Counted from the first letter of the stretch, positions 1-5,304 are shown. The stretch is DNA of 6,144 bases from Chloroflexota bacterium (GCA_018725425.1 QLUL01000071.1:1-6144); one strand, 5' to 3'. Made by a program: numbers and translations. Notes: generated by a model from the sequence alone, not told the origin.

Positions 1-121
1 AACCTCCTTCGATGTCGAACGCAATTACTTCACCCACCGGGTGAGCCTTTTGAATCTGTGCTTGCAGATAGAGAAAGAAGCTTTAGCACCAACTCTGGGC
101 TAAAGCCTTGGGCAACATCCC
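1..121 (-). promoter_or_regulatory. 5' leader with hairpins and a Shine-Dalgarno at the window edge
   Basis: This is the expected transcript leader of the leftward promoter. It contains an 8-bp perfect stem GCTTTAGC/GCTAAAGC (80-87 with 99-106, 11-base loop) and a compact stem TCACCC/GGGTGA (30-35 with 39-44, 3-base loop). The last bases on the minus strand, 9-1, read AAGGAGGTT, an almost full match to the 16S anti-Shine-Dalgarno. A start codon is therefore expected a few bases outside the window. One minus-strand frame is open from about 102 to 1 but has no start codon, so I treat the stretch as untranslated. The downstream gene is unknown. No riboswitch class is recognised. Confidence 0.4.
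80..106 (-). repeat. Stem-loop in the leftward leader
   Basis: An 8-bp perfect inverted repeat, GCTTTAGC and GCTAAAGC, encloses 11 bases. It falls just after the predicted start site of the minus-strand transcript. No run of T follows it on that strand, so it does not look like an intrinsic terminator. A role in leader folding or RNA stability is possible but not shown. Confidence 0.4.
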
Positions 122-127
122 AGCGCT

Positions 128-156
128 AATATATCACAGAGACAAGATTGTGTCAA
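128..156 (-). promoter_or_regulatory. Sigma70-type promoter reading leftward
   Basis: On the minus strand a perfect -35 hexamer TTGACA (156-151) is followed by a 17-base spacer and a -10 hexamer TATATT (133-128), one mismatch from consensus. Transcription would start near 121 and run left, out of the window. The -35 lies in one of two CTTGACAC copies (150-157 and 173-180); the second copy is the tip of the insertion-sequence end. The match is seen directly; activity is inferred. Confidence 0.6.
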
Positions 157-172
157 GAATGTAAGCGATCTG

Positions 173-190
173 GTGTCAAGACTCTTTAGA
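173..190 (+). repeat. Left terminal inverted repeat of the insertion sequence
   Basis: The sequence GTGTCAAGACTCTTTAGA matches the reverse complement of 1269-1286 at 16 of 18 bases; the first 11 are identical and the two mismatches are adjacent. The transposase stop codon (178-176) lies inside the repeat. Homology ends sharply outward of position 173. Confidence 0.75.
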
Positions 191-1193
191 AATGTCCTTT
201 TTAATATTAGACGAGGGTTGCCTTTTTCTTTCCCAAGTACATTGGATTAAATCTTCTCCAGGGATGATCTTGAGAAGGGATATGTGCCTTCTGAAGGTGG
301 GGTGTGGAAACCTGGGGGGGGAGAGATGGGGACGTGCAGGACGATCCTTAATTTCTGTGAACCTTATCTCCTTCCCACTGTAGATCATGTGAATTGAGCC
401 ATCGAGATGCTCCTGAAGGGTAATCTTGTTCTTGGCAGGAGGTAGATTCGATTGAGGAACGATCTGGAAGAAGCGGTTCTTATACCGTACAACCCAGTCA
501 TTGCTGATGATGCGGGTTTCTTCCATGCAAAATACATTCCTCAAGTCCAAACCCTCGGGCACAGGGTGATGAAAGTCTACTGGGCTAGAAGGCTCAACAG
601 AGAACTTGTCATTGAGTGTTTCCACATAATCTGCCATAAACGCATTGGCCGACAGGATACCCCTGATACCCTCCAACCGAAGTTCCTTCACCAAGCGATC
701 CTGATACACCCCATGCTTTCGTTCCACTCGTCCCTTTTGCCTGTGGGGAAATCGCATAGGTAACATCTACTCCCAATATCCTCATTGCCTGTATCCACTG
801 AGAGTCAGCTTCATCAGTTTGAAGAATATGCTTTCTCCAGAAGCTATCTCTCCCCTGGACGAAGCGGAATACTCGCAAGAAGTCAACGTAATAGCGCAAG
901 GGGATTCCATAGGTGGTGATAGGCAAAGTGGCATCCTCAATCAAACCCTTCTCCAACATCAATTCCCTCTCGATCTCCCTTTCGGCAGAAGCAGATATCC
1001 TGGTTGGGGTGCTCCTCTGATAAGCAAGAGCAAATTTATCCGCATCACGGCGATATTGTGTTGAGAGAGCAAAGAATCTGGTTTTACTAATCCCCAAAAT
1101 CTCTTCAATGGCTGATCTATCCAATATCCCCTGGTGGTATCCCTTTAGCAGAGCTTTTACCTGGTCGCTGTTGAATCGTTTATATAGCTGCAT
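176..1193 (-). pseudogene. DDE transposase, internally deleted and frameshifted
   Basis: Transposase of the DDE (rve-like) type, read right to left. It starts at ATG 1193 behind AAGGAGGG. Residues 1-70 form a helix-turn-helix region (IEEILGISKTRFFAL). The protein then runs through ...LPITTY straight into GIPLRYYVD near 905-911. Related proteins carry a long stretch there, including the first catalytic Asp, so about 110-120 residues are missing. The second Asp is in YYVD (codon 884-882). At 731-738 the frame breaks: one extra base in the AAAAGGG tract separates SPQAKG from RVERKHGVYQDRLVKELRL, which holds the catalytic Glu (724-722). The second frame continues through NDWVVRYKNRFFQI to a TGA at 178-176. 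The shift needed is +1, so this is not a -1 slippery site. The gene cannot make an active enzyme. I am confident of transposase, moderately so of the ISNCY assignment. Confidence 0.85.
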
Positions 1194-1225
1194 ACATCCC
1201 TCCTTACCAGAAGGATGCCATAACT

Positions 1226-1259
1226 ACAGTTCACTTTCCAAGCTTAAACAGTTCACTTT
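1226..1259. repeat. Paired 12-bp direct repeats inside the right IS end
   Basis: ACAGTTCACTTT occurs at 1226-1237 and again at 1248-1259, a period of 22 bases or about two helical turns. The pair lies between the right terminal repeat and the transposase start. Such subterminal repeats are commonly transposase-binding sites, or operators for the transposase promoter. I see no copy at the left end. The repeat is seen directly; its role is inferred. Confidence 0.5.
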
Positions 1260-1268
1260 TGAATTTTA

Positions 1269-1286
1269 TCTAACAAGTCTTGACAC
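1269..1286 (-). repeat. Right terminal inverted repeat of the insertion sequence
   Basis: Read on the minus strand this is GTGTCAAGACTTGTTAGA, the partner of 173-190. It lies about 75 bases upstream of the transposase start, the normal place for an IS end. Its tip contains TTGACA reading outward on the plus strand, but no -10 follows at a usable distance. Confidence 0.75.
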
Positions 1287-1379
1287 GGGACTTGCCCAAA
1301 CTACTCAGGTGTGATAGCCTATATTTGTATTTGAGGGAAACTAAACTGTTACGATCGTTGAGACATCGGTTGCCACAAT

Positions 1380-1649
1380 GTGATTATACCCTTACCGCAA
1401 AGTGCGGAATGCAAGTATATGGAACCGTTTGTGGCGGAGGTGGAGAAGGCCGCATATGGGAATAAACCGCTTGTCCTTTTCGGGTCATATGACTGGGGGG
1501 ATGGAGAGTGGATGAGGGATTGGCAGGAGAGGATGAAGAGATGCTCTTTCAACCTTGTTGAAGAAGGGTTGATTGCCAGGAATGAGCCAGGCGATAAAGA
1601 ACTGCGGCTGTGCAGGGAGTTGGGGATAAAATTAGCCGGTTCAATATGA
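1380..1649 (+). pseudogene. Flavodoxin, N-terminally truncated remnant
   Basis: The C-terminal 89 residues of a short-chain flavodoxin, an FMN protein that carries low-potential electrons in the cytoplasm. The diagnostic second FMN loop is intact: LFGSYDWGDGEWMRDW (about residues 33-48), followed by the usual ERM...LVEEGL and a C-terminal ELGIKLAG helix, ending in TGA. Complete flavodoxins of this type have about 140 residues. About 50 N-terminal residues are missing, including the phosphate-binding T-x-T-G-N-T loop, so FMN could not be held normally. The first codons before MEPFVAE look eroded compared with the family. An in-frame TGA lies shortly upstream, and the GTG at 1380 has no ribosome site. 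The right IS end is about 90 bases upstream, so transposition or an associated deletion may have removed the 5' half. Confidence 0.8.
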
Positions 1650-1729
1650 ATTGTGGTGGGGGAATGACATGGAGGGGCAGTATTTAAGAAAAAGAGCGAA
1701 CGTGCCAAACGATAGGATAGGGGGAATAG

Positions 1730-2998
1730 ATGATAGAGAAAATACTGCCATTAGTGTTTGATAGCATGGCTAGGGCGTTTATTGATGTAGGCTCTCTTGT
1801 CGGGGCAATACTCTTGCTCTTTGGCTACATCAATTATCGTCAATCAGGTGCTCTTGTGGCTAACATTGAAAAATCAAAAAGGTGGCAGCCTGTACTGGGC
1901 GCTTTGTTTGGCCTGATCCCTGGGTGCGGAGCGTCTATTCTTATTATGCCTTTGTTCATTAAAGGCACAGTAACCTTTGGCACAGTAGTAGCAACTCTCA
2001 TTGCCACTACAGGAGAGTCGGCTTTCGTCATGATTGCTACCGTGCCGATGCAATACCTCATCGTGAGTGCCATCGCTTTTGGCGTCGCCGTATTGACTGG
2101 TTCCTTGGTCGATAAAACGTCTTTGGGCACTAAGCTATTGGTTAGCTATCGCGCTTCGCGGCCCTCCAAAAAAGAGCAACAGCACAAACGGGAAAGAGGG
2201 CAAGCCCATGCGCCTCACCTGAGCTACGAGGAGGGCAACGAAATTGATCTGGTTCTCCATCACCGGATCAGCGGTCATCAACCCGCAGGCACGTTGGGAT
2301 ACCGCTTGACGCACCAAGTCTATGTACTTTTTTGGGGTATATTAGCTATTGGACTCGTCCTGGGGATTTTGGGCATCGCTCGAGTCGATACCAACGCCCT
2401 CCTTTTCCCCAATCTTGGTCTAATAGTAGGGGTCACAGGCGCCCTGCTTTCTATTATTTTGATGGTTGCAGGTAAGAAATTTTTGGCCGACGACACTTAC
2501 GAAGAAACCGAGATTAAATCCACTAGTCTTAAAGAGACCGTTATTCACGATGCGCAAGAAACAGCTTTCGTCATCACTTGGGTCTTTGTCGGCTTTCTCG
2601 TTTACAAACTGACGGTGCTGCTGCTGGGCGGTGGAGACTATGCTCGCGGGGAAGCGCTCATCGAAACTACCCTATTGGCTGCAGGAGCGCTATCTGTTTT
2701 GTTTGGTGGCCTCATCGGGCTCATTCCTGGCTGTGGGCCGCAAATAATCTTTGTGACTCTTTACTCGCATGGGCTCTTTCCCTTTGCGGCACTTTTGGCA
2801 AACTCGATTTCGCAGGATGGCGATGCCTTGTTTCCATTATTGGCGCTCCATCGGCGCTCTGCCCTCATAGCTTCGGCCATTACAACGCTGATTGCGCTGG
2901 TCTTTGGGTTCATCATCTACTCGTTCGAATTGCACACTAATCTAGGAGAGTTCCTCAACACTACCTCAGGGTACTTGCGCGCTGTCTGGGCATTCTAG
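1730..2998 (+). CDS. Putative 10-TM heavy-metal/manganese exporter-like membrane protein
   Basis: A 422-residue integral membrane protein resembling the putative manganese transporter/10-TM heavy-metal exporter family (ArsP_2-type). It has an internal duplication: LFGLIPGCGASI at about 59-70 and LIGLIPGCGPQI at about 328-339, each after a hydrophobic segment. GESAFV (95-100) and QDGDALFPL (362-370) occupy matching places after the two motifs. Hydrophobic helices fill about 20-35, 55-75, 83-126, 196-250, 280-300, 312-345 and 375-400. The central loop (about 140-195) is hydrophilic and rich in His, Lys and Glu, with HLSYEEGNEIDL and LHHRISGH. A second charged patch has HDAQET (273-278). GGGGG at 1720-1724 precedes the ATG by five bases; the stop is TAG. 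The family role, moving divalent metal out of the cytoplasm, is known only in outline and the substrate here is unproven. The reading frame is intact, unlike both upstream genes. Confidence 0.75.
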   Translation: MIEKILPLVFDSMARAFIDVGSLVGAILLLFGYINYRQSGALVANIEKSKRWQPVLGALFGLIPGCGASILIMPLFIKGTVTFGTVVATLIATTGESAFVMIATVPMQYLIVSAIAFGVAVLTGSLVDKTSLGTKLLVSYRASRPSKKEQQHKRERGQAHAPHLSYEEGNEIDLVLHHRISGHQPAGTLGYRLTHQVYVLFWGILAIGLVLGILGIARVDTNALLFPNLGLIVGVTGALLSIILMVAGKKFLADDTYEETEIKSTSLKETVIHDAQETAFVITWVFVGFLVYKLTVLLLGGGDYARGEALIETTLLAAGALSVLFGGLIGLIPGCGPQIIFVTLYSHGLFPFAALLANSISQDGDALFPLLALHRRSALIASAITTLIALVFGFIIYSFELHTNLGEFLNTTSGYLRAVWAF

Positions 2999-3068
2999 GC
3001 TATGCTACTTGCCATCTCAGCTAGTGAGTCTTGAGAGCCTTGACACCCCCCCACAGTTGGAACAGGTA

Positions 3069-3097
3069 TTGACAAAGCCTACTTGATGTGTTACAAT
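3069..3097 (+). promoter_or_regulatory. Strong sigma70-type promoter for the cupredoxin gene
   Basis: TTGACA (3069-3074, perfect), a 17-base spacer, then TACAAT (3092-3097, one mismatch). Transcription would start near 3104, giving a leader of about 100 bases before the cupredoxin ATG at 3204. It lies about 70 bases after the exporter stop codon, so the two genes need not share a transcript. Confidence 0.65.
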
Positions 3098-3109
3098 TCT
3101 AACATCAAG
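3082..3109. promoter_or_regulatory. Dyad overlapping spacer and -10: candidate operator
   Basis: CTTGATGT (3082-3089) and ACATCAAG (3102-3109) are perfect 8-base inverted arms separated by 12 bases that contain the -10 hexamer. An inner GTTA/TAAC pair (3090-3093 and 3100-3103) adds symmetry. A repressor bound here would cover the promoter core. The position beside a metal exporter and a copper protein makes a metal- or redox-sensing regulator plausible, but no regulator gene is in the window. The same arms could form a hairpin only at the very 5' end of the message, if at all. Confidence 0.45.
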
Positions 3110-3203
3110 CTGGGGAAAGGGGGTGATAGCGACGAAGTAGTCCCAGATATAATCATTTACAAGGTGAGAGTGACCATATCGGTCCGAGCCAAGGAGGTAA
3201 ACG

Positions 3204-3596
3204 ATGTTGCAGGCATATGAGAAAGGATTTTTCATTTTCACTCTGGTATCTGCATTCCTGCTGATGTTCGTCACATTGGCCTGCCCGCCTGCTCCTGCCG
3301 TCACAACTCCAGCCGAAGAGGAGGCAACACCTGAGGAGGTCATCTCCACAGAAACAACAGTAACTATAGAAGGGTTTGCCTTCAATCCAAGGGAGGTGAA
3401 GATTAAAGCAGGGGGTACGGTAATCTGGCAACAGAAGGATTCCGCTCCTCACACTGTGACCAGCGATGATGGGAAGTTTGACTCAGGCTCTCTGAACCAG
3501 GGAGAGAACTGGAGTTTTACCTTTGAGAAACCGGGCATCTATGAGTATCATTGCCGTCCTCATCCCTGGATGAAGGCTAAGGTCATTGTGGAGTAA
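3204..3596 (+). CDS. Membrane-anchored cupredoxin (plastocyanin-like copper protein)
   Basis: A 130-residue exported blue-copper protein. Residues 8-26 are a hydrophobic signal or anchor segment after a short Lys-containing N-terminus. It ends in T-L-A-C27, close to a lipobox although Thr at -3 is atypical, so Cys27 may be lipidated. A Pro/Thr/Glu-rich linker (28-50) leads to a cupredoxin domain (about 52-130): FAFNPREVKIKAGGTVIW, APHTVTSD, then YHCRPHPWMKAKVIV at the end. The expected copper ligands are all present: His83, Cys117, His120 and Met123. The domain would sit outside the cytoplasmic membrane and pass or accept single electrons; its partner is not identifiable. AAGGAGGT at 3191-3198 precedes the ATG, supporting this start. 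The strong promoter at 3069-3097 should drive it alone. A copper-storage or copper-detoxifying role is a less likely alternative. Confidence 0.88.
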   Translation: MLQAYEKGFFIFTLVSAFLLMFVTLACPPAPAVTTPAEEEATPEEVISTETTVTIEGFAFNPREVKIKAGGTVIWQQKDSAPHTVTSDDGKFDSGSLNQGENWSFTFEKPGIYEYHCRPHPWMKAKVIVE

Positions 3597-3872
3597 ATTT
3601 ACAGAAATTGGCATTGTGGTATATGATAAGTTAATCCAGGATGGCACCTCATTGGAATGTTCGGGCGATCTATCCGTGTGTCGCAAAAAGAACCTATCAA
3701 AAATTCCTGTATAATGTGGTCAACCAATGAAGTTAGTGAAATAAAAAATAGGAGAGTGGGAGAGGGAGACCCCCATGTATAAGATATGTGCTTGAAGGCA
3801 CGGATTGGAGGATGGTATACGGACTTAATAAGAAATTAAGCAAGTGGTTGAAGAATGTAAAAAGGAGGGAAC
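3597..3872 (+). other. Intergenic region; weak promoter signal only
   Basis: This is an A/T- and purine-rich spacer between the cupredoxin and the ferritin cluster. A consensus -10 TATAAT occurs at 3710-3715, directly preceded by TG, but no recognisable -35 lies 16-18 bases upstream. A second weak candidate is TTGAAG at 3792-3797 with TATACG 18 bases later. Short open frames at 3657-3782 and 3812-3880 lack usable ribosome sites. I find no terminator hairpin with a T-run after the cupredoxin. A promoter for the ferritin cluster probably lies here, but I cannot place it firmly. Confidence 0.3.
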
Positions 3873-4316
3873 ATGGCTAATGTTAAAAGGGACCTGGTTA
3901 AGATGTTGAACCGTGCGCTGGAGTTGGAACACGCTGCGAGAATACAGTATCTTGCCCATGCGGAACTGGTAAAGGGGGAGACTGCCGAGAAAATAATAGA
4001 GCGTCTTAAAGAGATCGCTTCCGACGAACAGAAACACGAGGACCAATTCAGAAATCTCATCGGAAATTATCTCGGCGGCGAGCCGGCAATGTCGCTGGCG
4101 GAAACGCACCGGGCACAAACCGTTAAGGAGATACTTGAGGTCAACCTTAAGGGAGAGAAAGATGCAATAGATTTTTACAAACAGGTTTACGAGAAAGTTA
4201 TTGCAGTAAAAGAAGATCTCCGATATGAATTTCGAACGCTTGAGCATGATATCCGGCACGTGATAATGGACGAGGAGGAGCATGTAGCGGAACTTTCTCT
4301 TCTTTTGGGTATCTAA
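3873..4316 (+). CDS. Ferritin-like diiron protein (non-haem bacterioferritin-type)
   Basis: A 147-residue four-helix protein of the ferritin superfamily. It carries the full bacterioferritin-spaced ferroxidase set: Glu19 with Tyr26 in helix A (ELEHAARIQY), Glu52 and His55 in helix B (SDEQKHED), Glu95 in helix C (LKGEKDAIDFY), and Glu134 and His137 in helix D (MDEEEHV). The residue next to Glu52, where bacterioferritin has its haem-ligand Met, is Gln53, so no haem is expected. The expected activity is oxidation of Fe(II) with oxygen or peroxide, with or without storage in a cage. Whether it forms a 24-mer cannot be told, since it is a little shorter than bacterioferritin (about 158). AAGGAGGG at 3862-3869 fixes the ATG. 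It is the first gene of a same-strand group with two other ferritin-related frames and Tpx, fitting iron and oxidant defence. Confidence 0.85.
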   Translation: MANVKRDLVKMLNRALELEHAARIQYLAHAELVKGETAEKIIERLKEIASDEQKHEDQFRNLIGNYLGGEPAMSLAETHRAQTVKEILEVNLKGEKDAIDFYKQVYEKVIAVKEDLRYEFRTLEHDIRHVIMDEEEHVAELSLLLGI

Positions 4317-4386
4317 AAATCGTTCCGTGTCTTTTGCGGCTTGTAACAACGTCAAGCGGTTTGAAAAACACGACAGGAGGAGATAT

Positions 4387-4472
4387 GTGATTCAGGGAAA
4401 ATGCTTAGAGGTTTAAATAAGCAGATAAATGCGGAACTTTATAGGCATTGTCATCAGCAGGTGACGGAATAG
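4387..4472 (+). pseudogene. N-terminal fragment of a classical ferritin
   Basis: AGGAGG at 4375-4380 lies six bases before GTG 4387, which begins VIQGK. A one-base loss in the AAAA run near 4398-4401 puts the rest in the ATG 4401 frame: MLRGLNKQINAELY. The joined sequence matches the start of bacterial ferritin (Ftn), helix A, including the ligand Glu in NAELY. After Tyr (4440-4442) the family sequence SAYLYL is replaced by unrelated residues (RHCHQQVTE) and a TAG at 4470-4472. Some 140 residues of ferritin are therefore absent, consistent with a deletion. The frame from 4401 is the same as that of the EncFtn-like domain downstream, separated only by this TAG. Recognition rests on about 19 residues, so it is likely rather than certain. 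Confidence 0.6.
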
Positions 4473-4781
4473 ATTTTATCTTGTCGGCCCGATAAGTGCC
4501 GTATCAAGCATAGCTACATACCCAGAATACGGGTCTCAGAGGACATCAACAAAGAGATACTGAGGGCTGCCATAATTGCAGAGCTTGATACCATTAACCT
4601 CTATGAGCAGATGGCCGCCCTGACAACGGATAAAAACATCCGGAAGATACTGTTGGATGTAGCAAAGGAAGAGAAAACGCATGTCGGAGAATTCCAGACA
4701 CTGCTGCTGCACGAGGACAAGGAACAGGAAAAGGAACTGGAACACGGTGGGGAAGAGGTTAAGGAAATAACGGGAATATAA
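4473..4781 (+). CDS. EncFtn-like ferritin domain, start codon lacking
   Basis: This open frame lies between TAG 4470 and TAA 4779. From about 4521 it encodes a small two-helix ferritin-like protein: PRIRVSEDINKEILRAA, AELDTINLYEQM, AKEEKTHVGEF, then an acidic Lys/Glu-rich tail. Glu (4581-4583), Glu 30 residues later (4671-4673) and His three residues after that (4680-4682) reproduce the Glu32/Glu62/His65 spacing of encapsulated ferritin; Tyr39 is also kept, while Trp38 is Leu. Such proteins oxidise Fe(II), often as encapsulin cargo or fused to the shell; no shell gene is seen here. No ATG, GTG or TTG lies in frame before the domain, and the first ATG (4611) is after the first ligand. Either the 5' end was lost in the ferritin deletion, or an ATT/ATA start or TAG readthrough is used. 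The stop is one base from the tpx ATG. Confidence 0.6.
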   Translation: MLSCRPDKCRIKHSYIPRIRVSEDINKEILRAAIIAELDTINLYEQMAALTTDKNIRKILLDVAKEEKTHVGEFQTLLLHEDKEQEKELEHGGEEVKEITGI

Positions 4782-4782
4782 G

Positions 4783-5292
4783 ATGGAAAGAACAAACATA
4801 GTTAAATTCAAGGGAAATCCCCTTACTCTCGTTGGTCCGGAATTAAAGGCCGGTGATAAGGCGCCTGATTTTACCGTTCTGAACGGTGATTTAAAGGAAG
4901 TCAGACTGAATGACTTTGAAGGCAAGGTAAAAATTATAAGTGTTACTCCATCCCTTGACACCCCTGTCTGTGACATGCAGGCAAATAGATTTAATGAGGA
5001 TGCAGCGAAATTGCCTGAAGATGTGGTTGTCATAAATATCAGCATGGATTTACCATTCGCAATTTCGAGGTTTTGCACCACTACTGGAATAGATAAAGTA
5101 AGGGCATATTCAGACCACAGGGATGCATCTTTCGGCAATGCCTACGGGGTGTTAATTAAGGAATTGAGACTTCTTACACGCTCTATTTTTGTTATCGATA
5201 AGAGCAATATTATCAAATATGTGGAGATAGTGCCGGAGATAACAGAACAACCTAAATATGACAGGGTGCATGAGACAGTTCTTAAGCAGTGA
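4783..5292 (+). CDS. tpx: Thiol peroxidase (Tpx, atypical 2-Cys peroxiredoxin)
   Basis: A 169-residue cytoplasmic peroxidase, the normal Tpx length (about 165-170). It reduces hydrogen peroxide and alkyl peroxides with electrons from thioredoxin. The thioredoxin fold starts with GDKAPDFTVL (24-33). The active site TPSLDTPVCDMQ has Pro56, Thr60 and peroxidatic Cys63, and the resolving Cys98 is in RFCTTTGI. The conserved Arg is in LLTRSIFVID (Arg133). GNPLTLVG near the N-terminus is the Tpx hallmark that separates it from bacterioferritin comigratory protein. The ATG follows the EncFtn-like stop by one base with only a weak AAGG upstream (4761-4764), so translation is probably coupled to the preceding frame. 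Peroxidase beside iron-oxidising proteins makes sense, because it removes peroxide formed from or reacting with Fe(II). No defect is visible. Confidence 0.93.
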   Translation: MERTNIVKFKGNPLTLVGPELKAGDKAPDFTVLNGDLKEVRLNDFEGKVKIISVTPSLDTPVCDMQANRFNEDAAKLPEDVVVINISMDLPFAISRFCTTTGIDKVRAYSDHRDASFGNAYGVLIKELRLLTRSIFVIDKSNIIKYVEIVPEITEQPKYDRVHETVLKQ

Positions 5293-5304
5293 TTGCAGGG
5301 GATT

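Larger units (their letters stand above)
173..1286 (-). mobile_element. Inactivated insertion sequence, ISNCY/IS1202-like
   Basis: The element is bounded by matching 18-bp terminal inverted repeats (173-190 and 1269-1286) and carries one transposase gene on the minus strand that fills most of its length. At about 1.1 kb it is shorter than I expect for intact relatives, because the transposase has lost roughly 110-120 internal residues. I compared the flanks at 165-172 and 1287-1294 and found no target-site duplication. That suggests an old insertion, or a rearrangement of one flank. The family name rests on remembered transposase motifs; the boundaries rest on the repeats. The element lies between the leftward promoter and a truncated flavodoxin and may have contributed to that truncation. 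Confidence 0.75.

Noticed and set aside
1..9. AACCTCCTT resembles the 3' end of 16S rRNA on the plus strand
   Set aside because: Only nine bases are available, and the first does not match the usual CACCTCCTT. The minus-strand reading as a Shine-Dalgarno behind a good promoter explains it better.
731..738. Programmed -1 frameshift at A AAA GGG in the transposase
   Set aside because: A -1 slip leads to a third frame (D-E-W...), not to RVERKHG. A +1 shift is needed, so an inserted base or recombination junction is more likely.
192..1064. Plus-strand open frames across the IS
   Set aside because: They lie opposite the transposase, whose motifs are recognisable on the minus strand.
165..1294. 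Target-site duplication around the IS
   Set aside because: The flanks 165-172 and 1287-1294 share no direct repeat, and trying the alternative end at 150 gives none either.
1280..1308. Outward promoter from TTGACA in the right IS end
   Set aside because: The sequence 16-18 bases downstream (around 1302-1308, ACTCAG) does not resemble a -10 hexamer.
3657..3782. 41-codon open frame between the cupredoxin and ferritin-like genes
   Set aside because: It has no Shine-Dalgarno before the ATG and matches no family I recognise; it is probably chance.
3775..3829. Short frame MYKICA followed by in-frame TGA, as a possible selenoprotein or rubredoxin scrap
   Set aside because: No CxxC/CxxU motif and no clear SECIS-like hairpin after the TGA; the remaining residues match nothing known.
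3812..3880. 22-codon basic peptide frame overlapping the ferritin-like start
   Set aside because: GGAGG directly abuts the ATG with no spacing, so initiation is unlikely. The composition may just reflect an A/G-rich leader.
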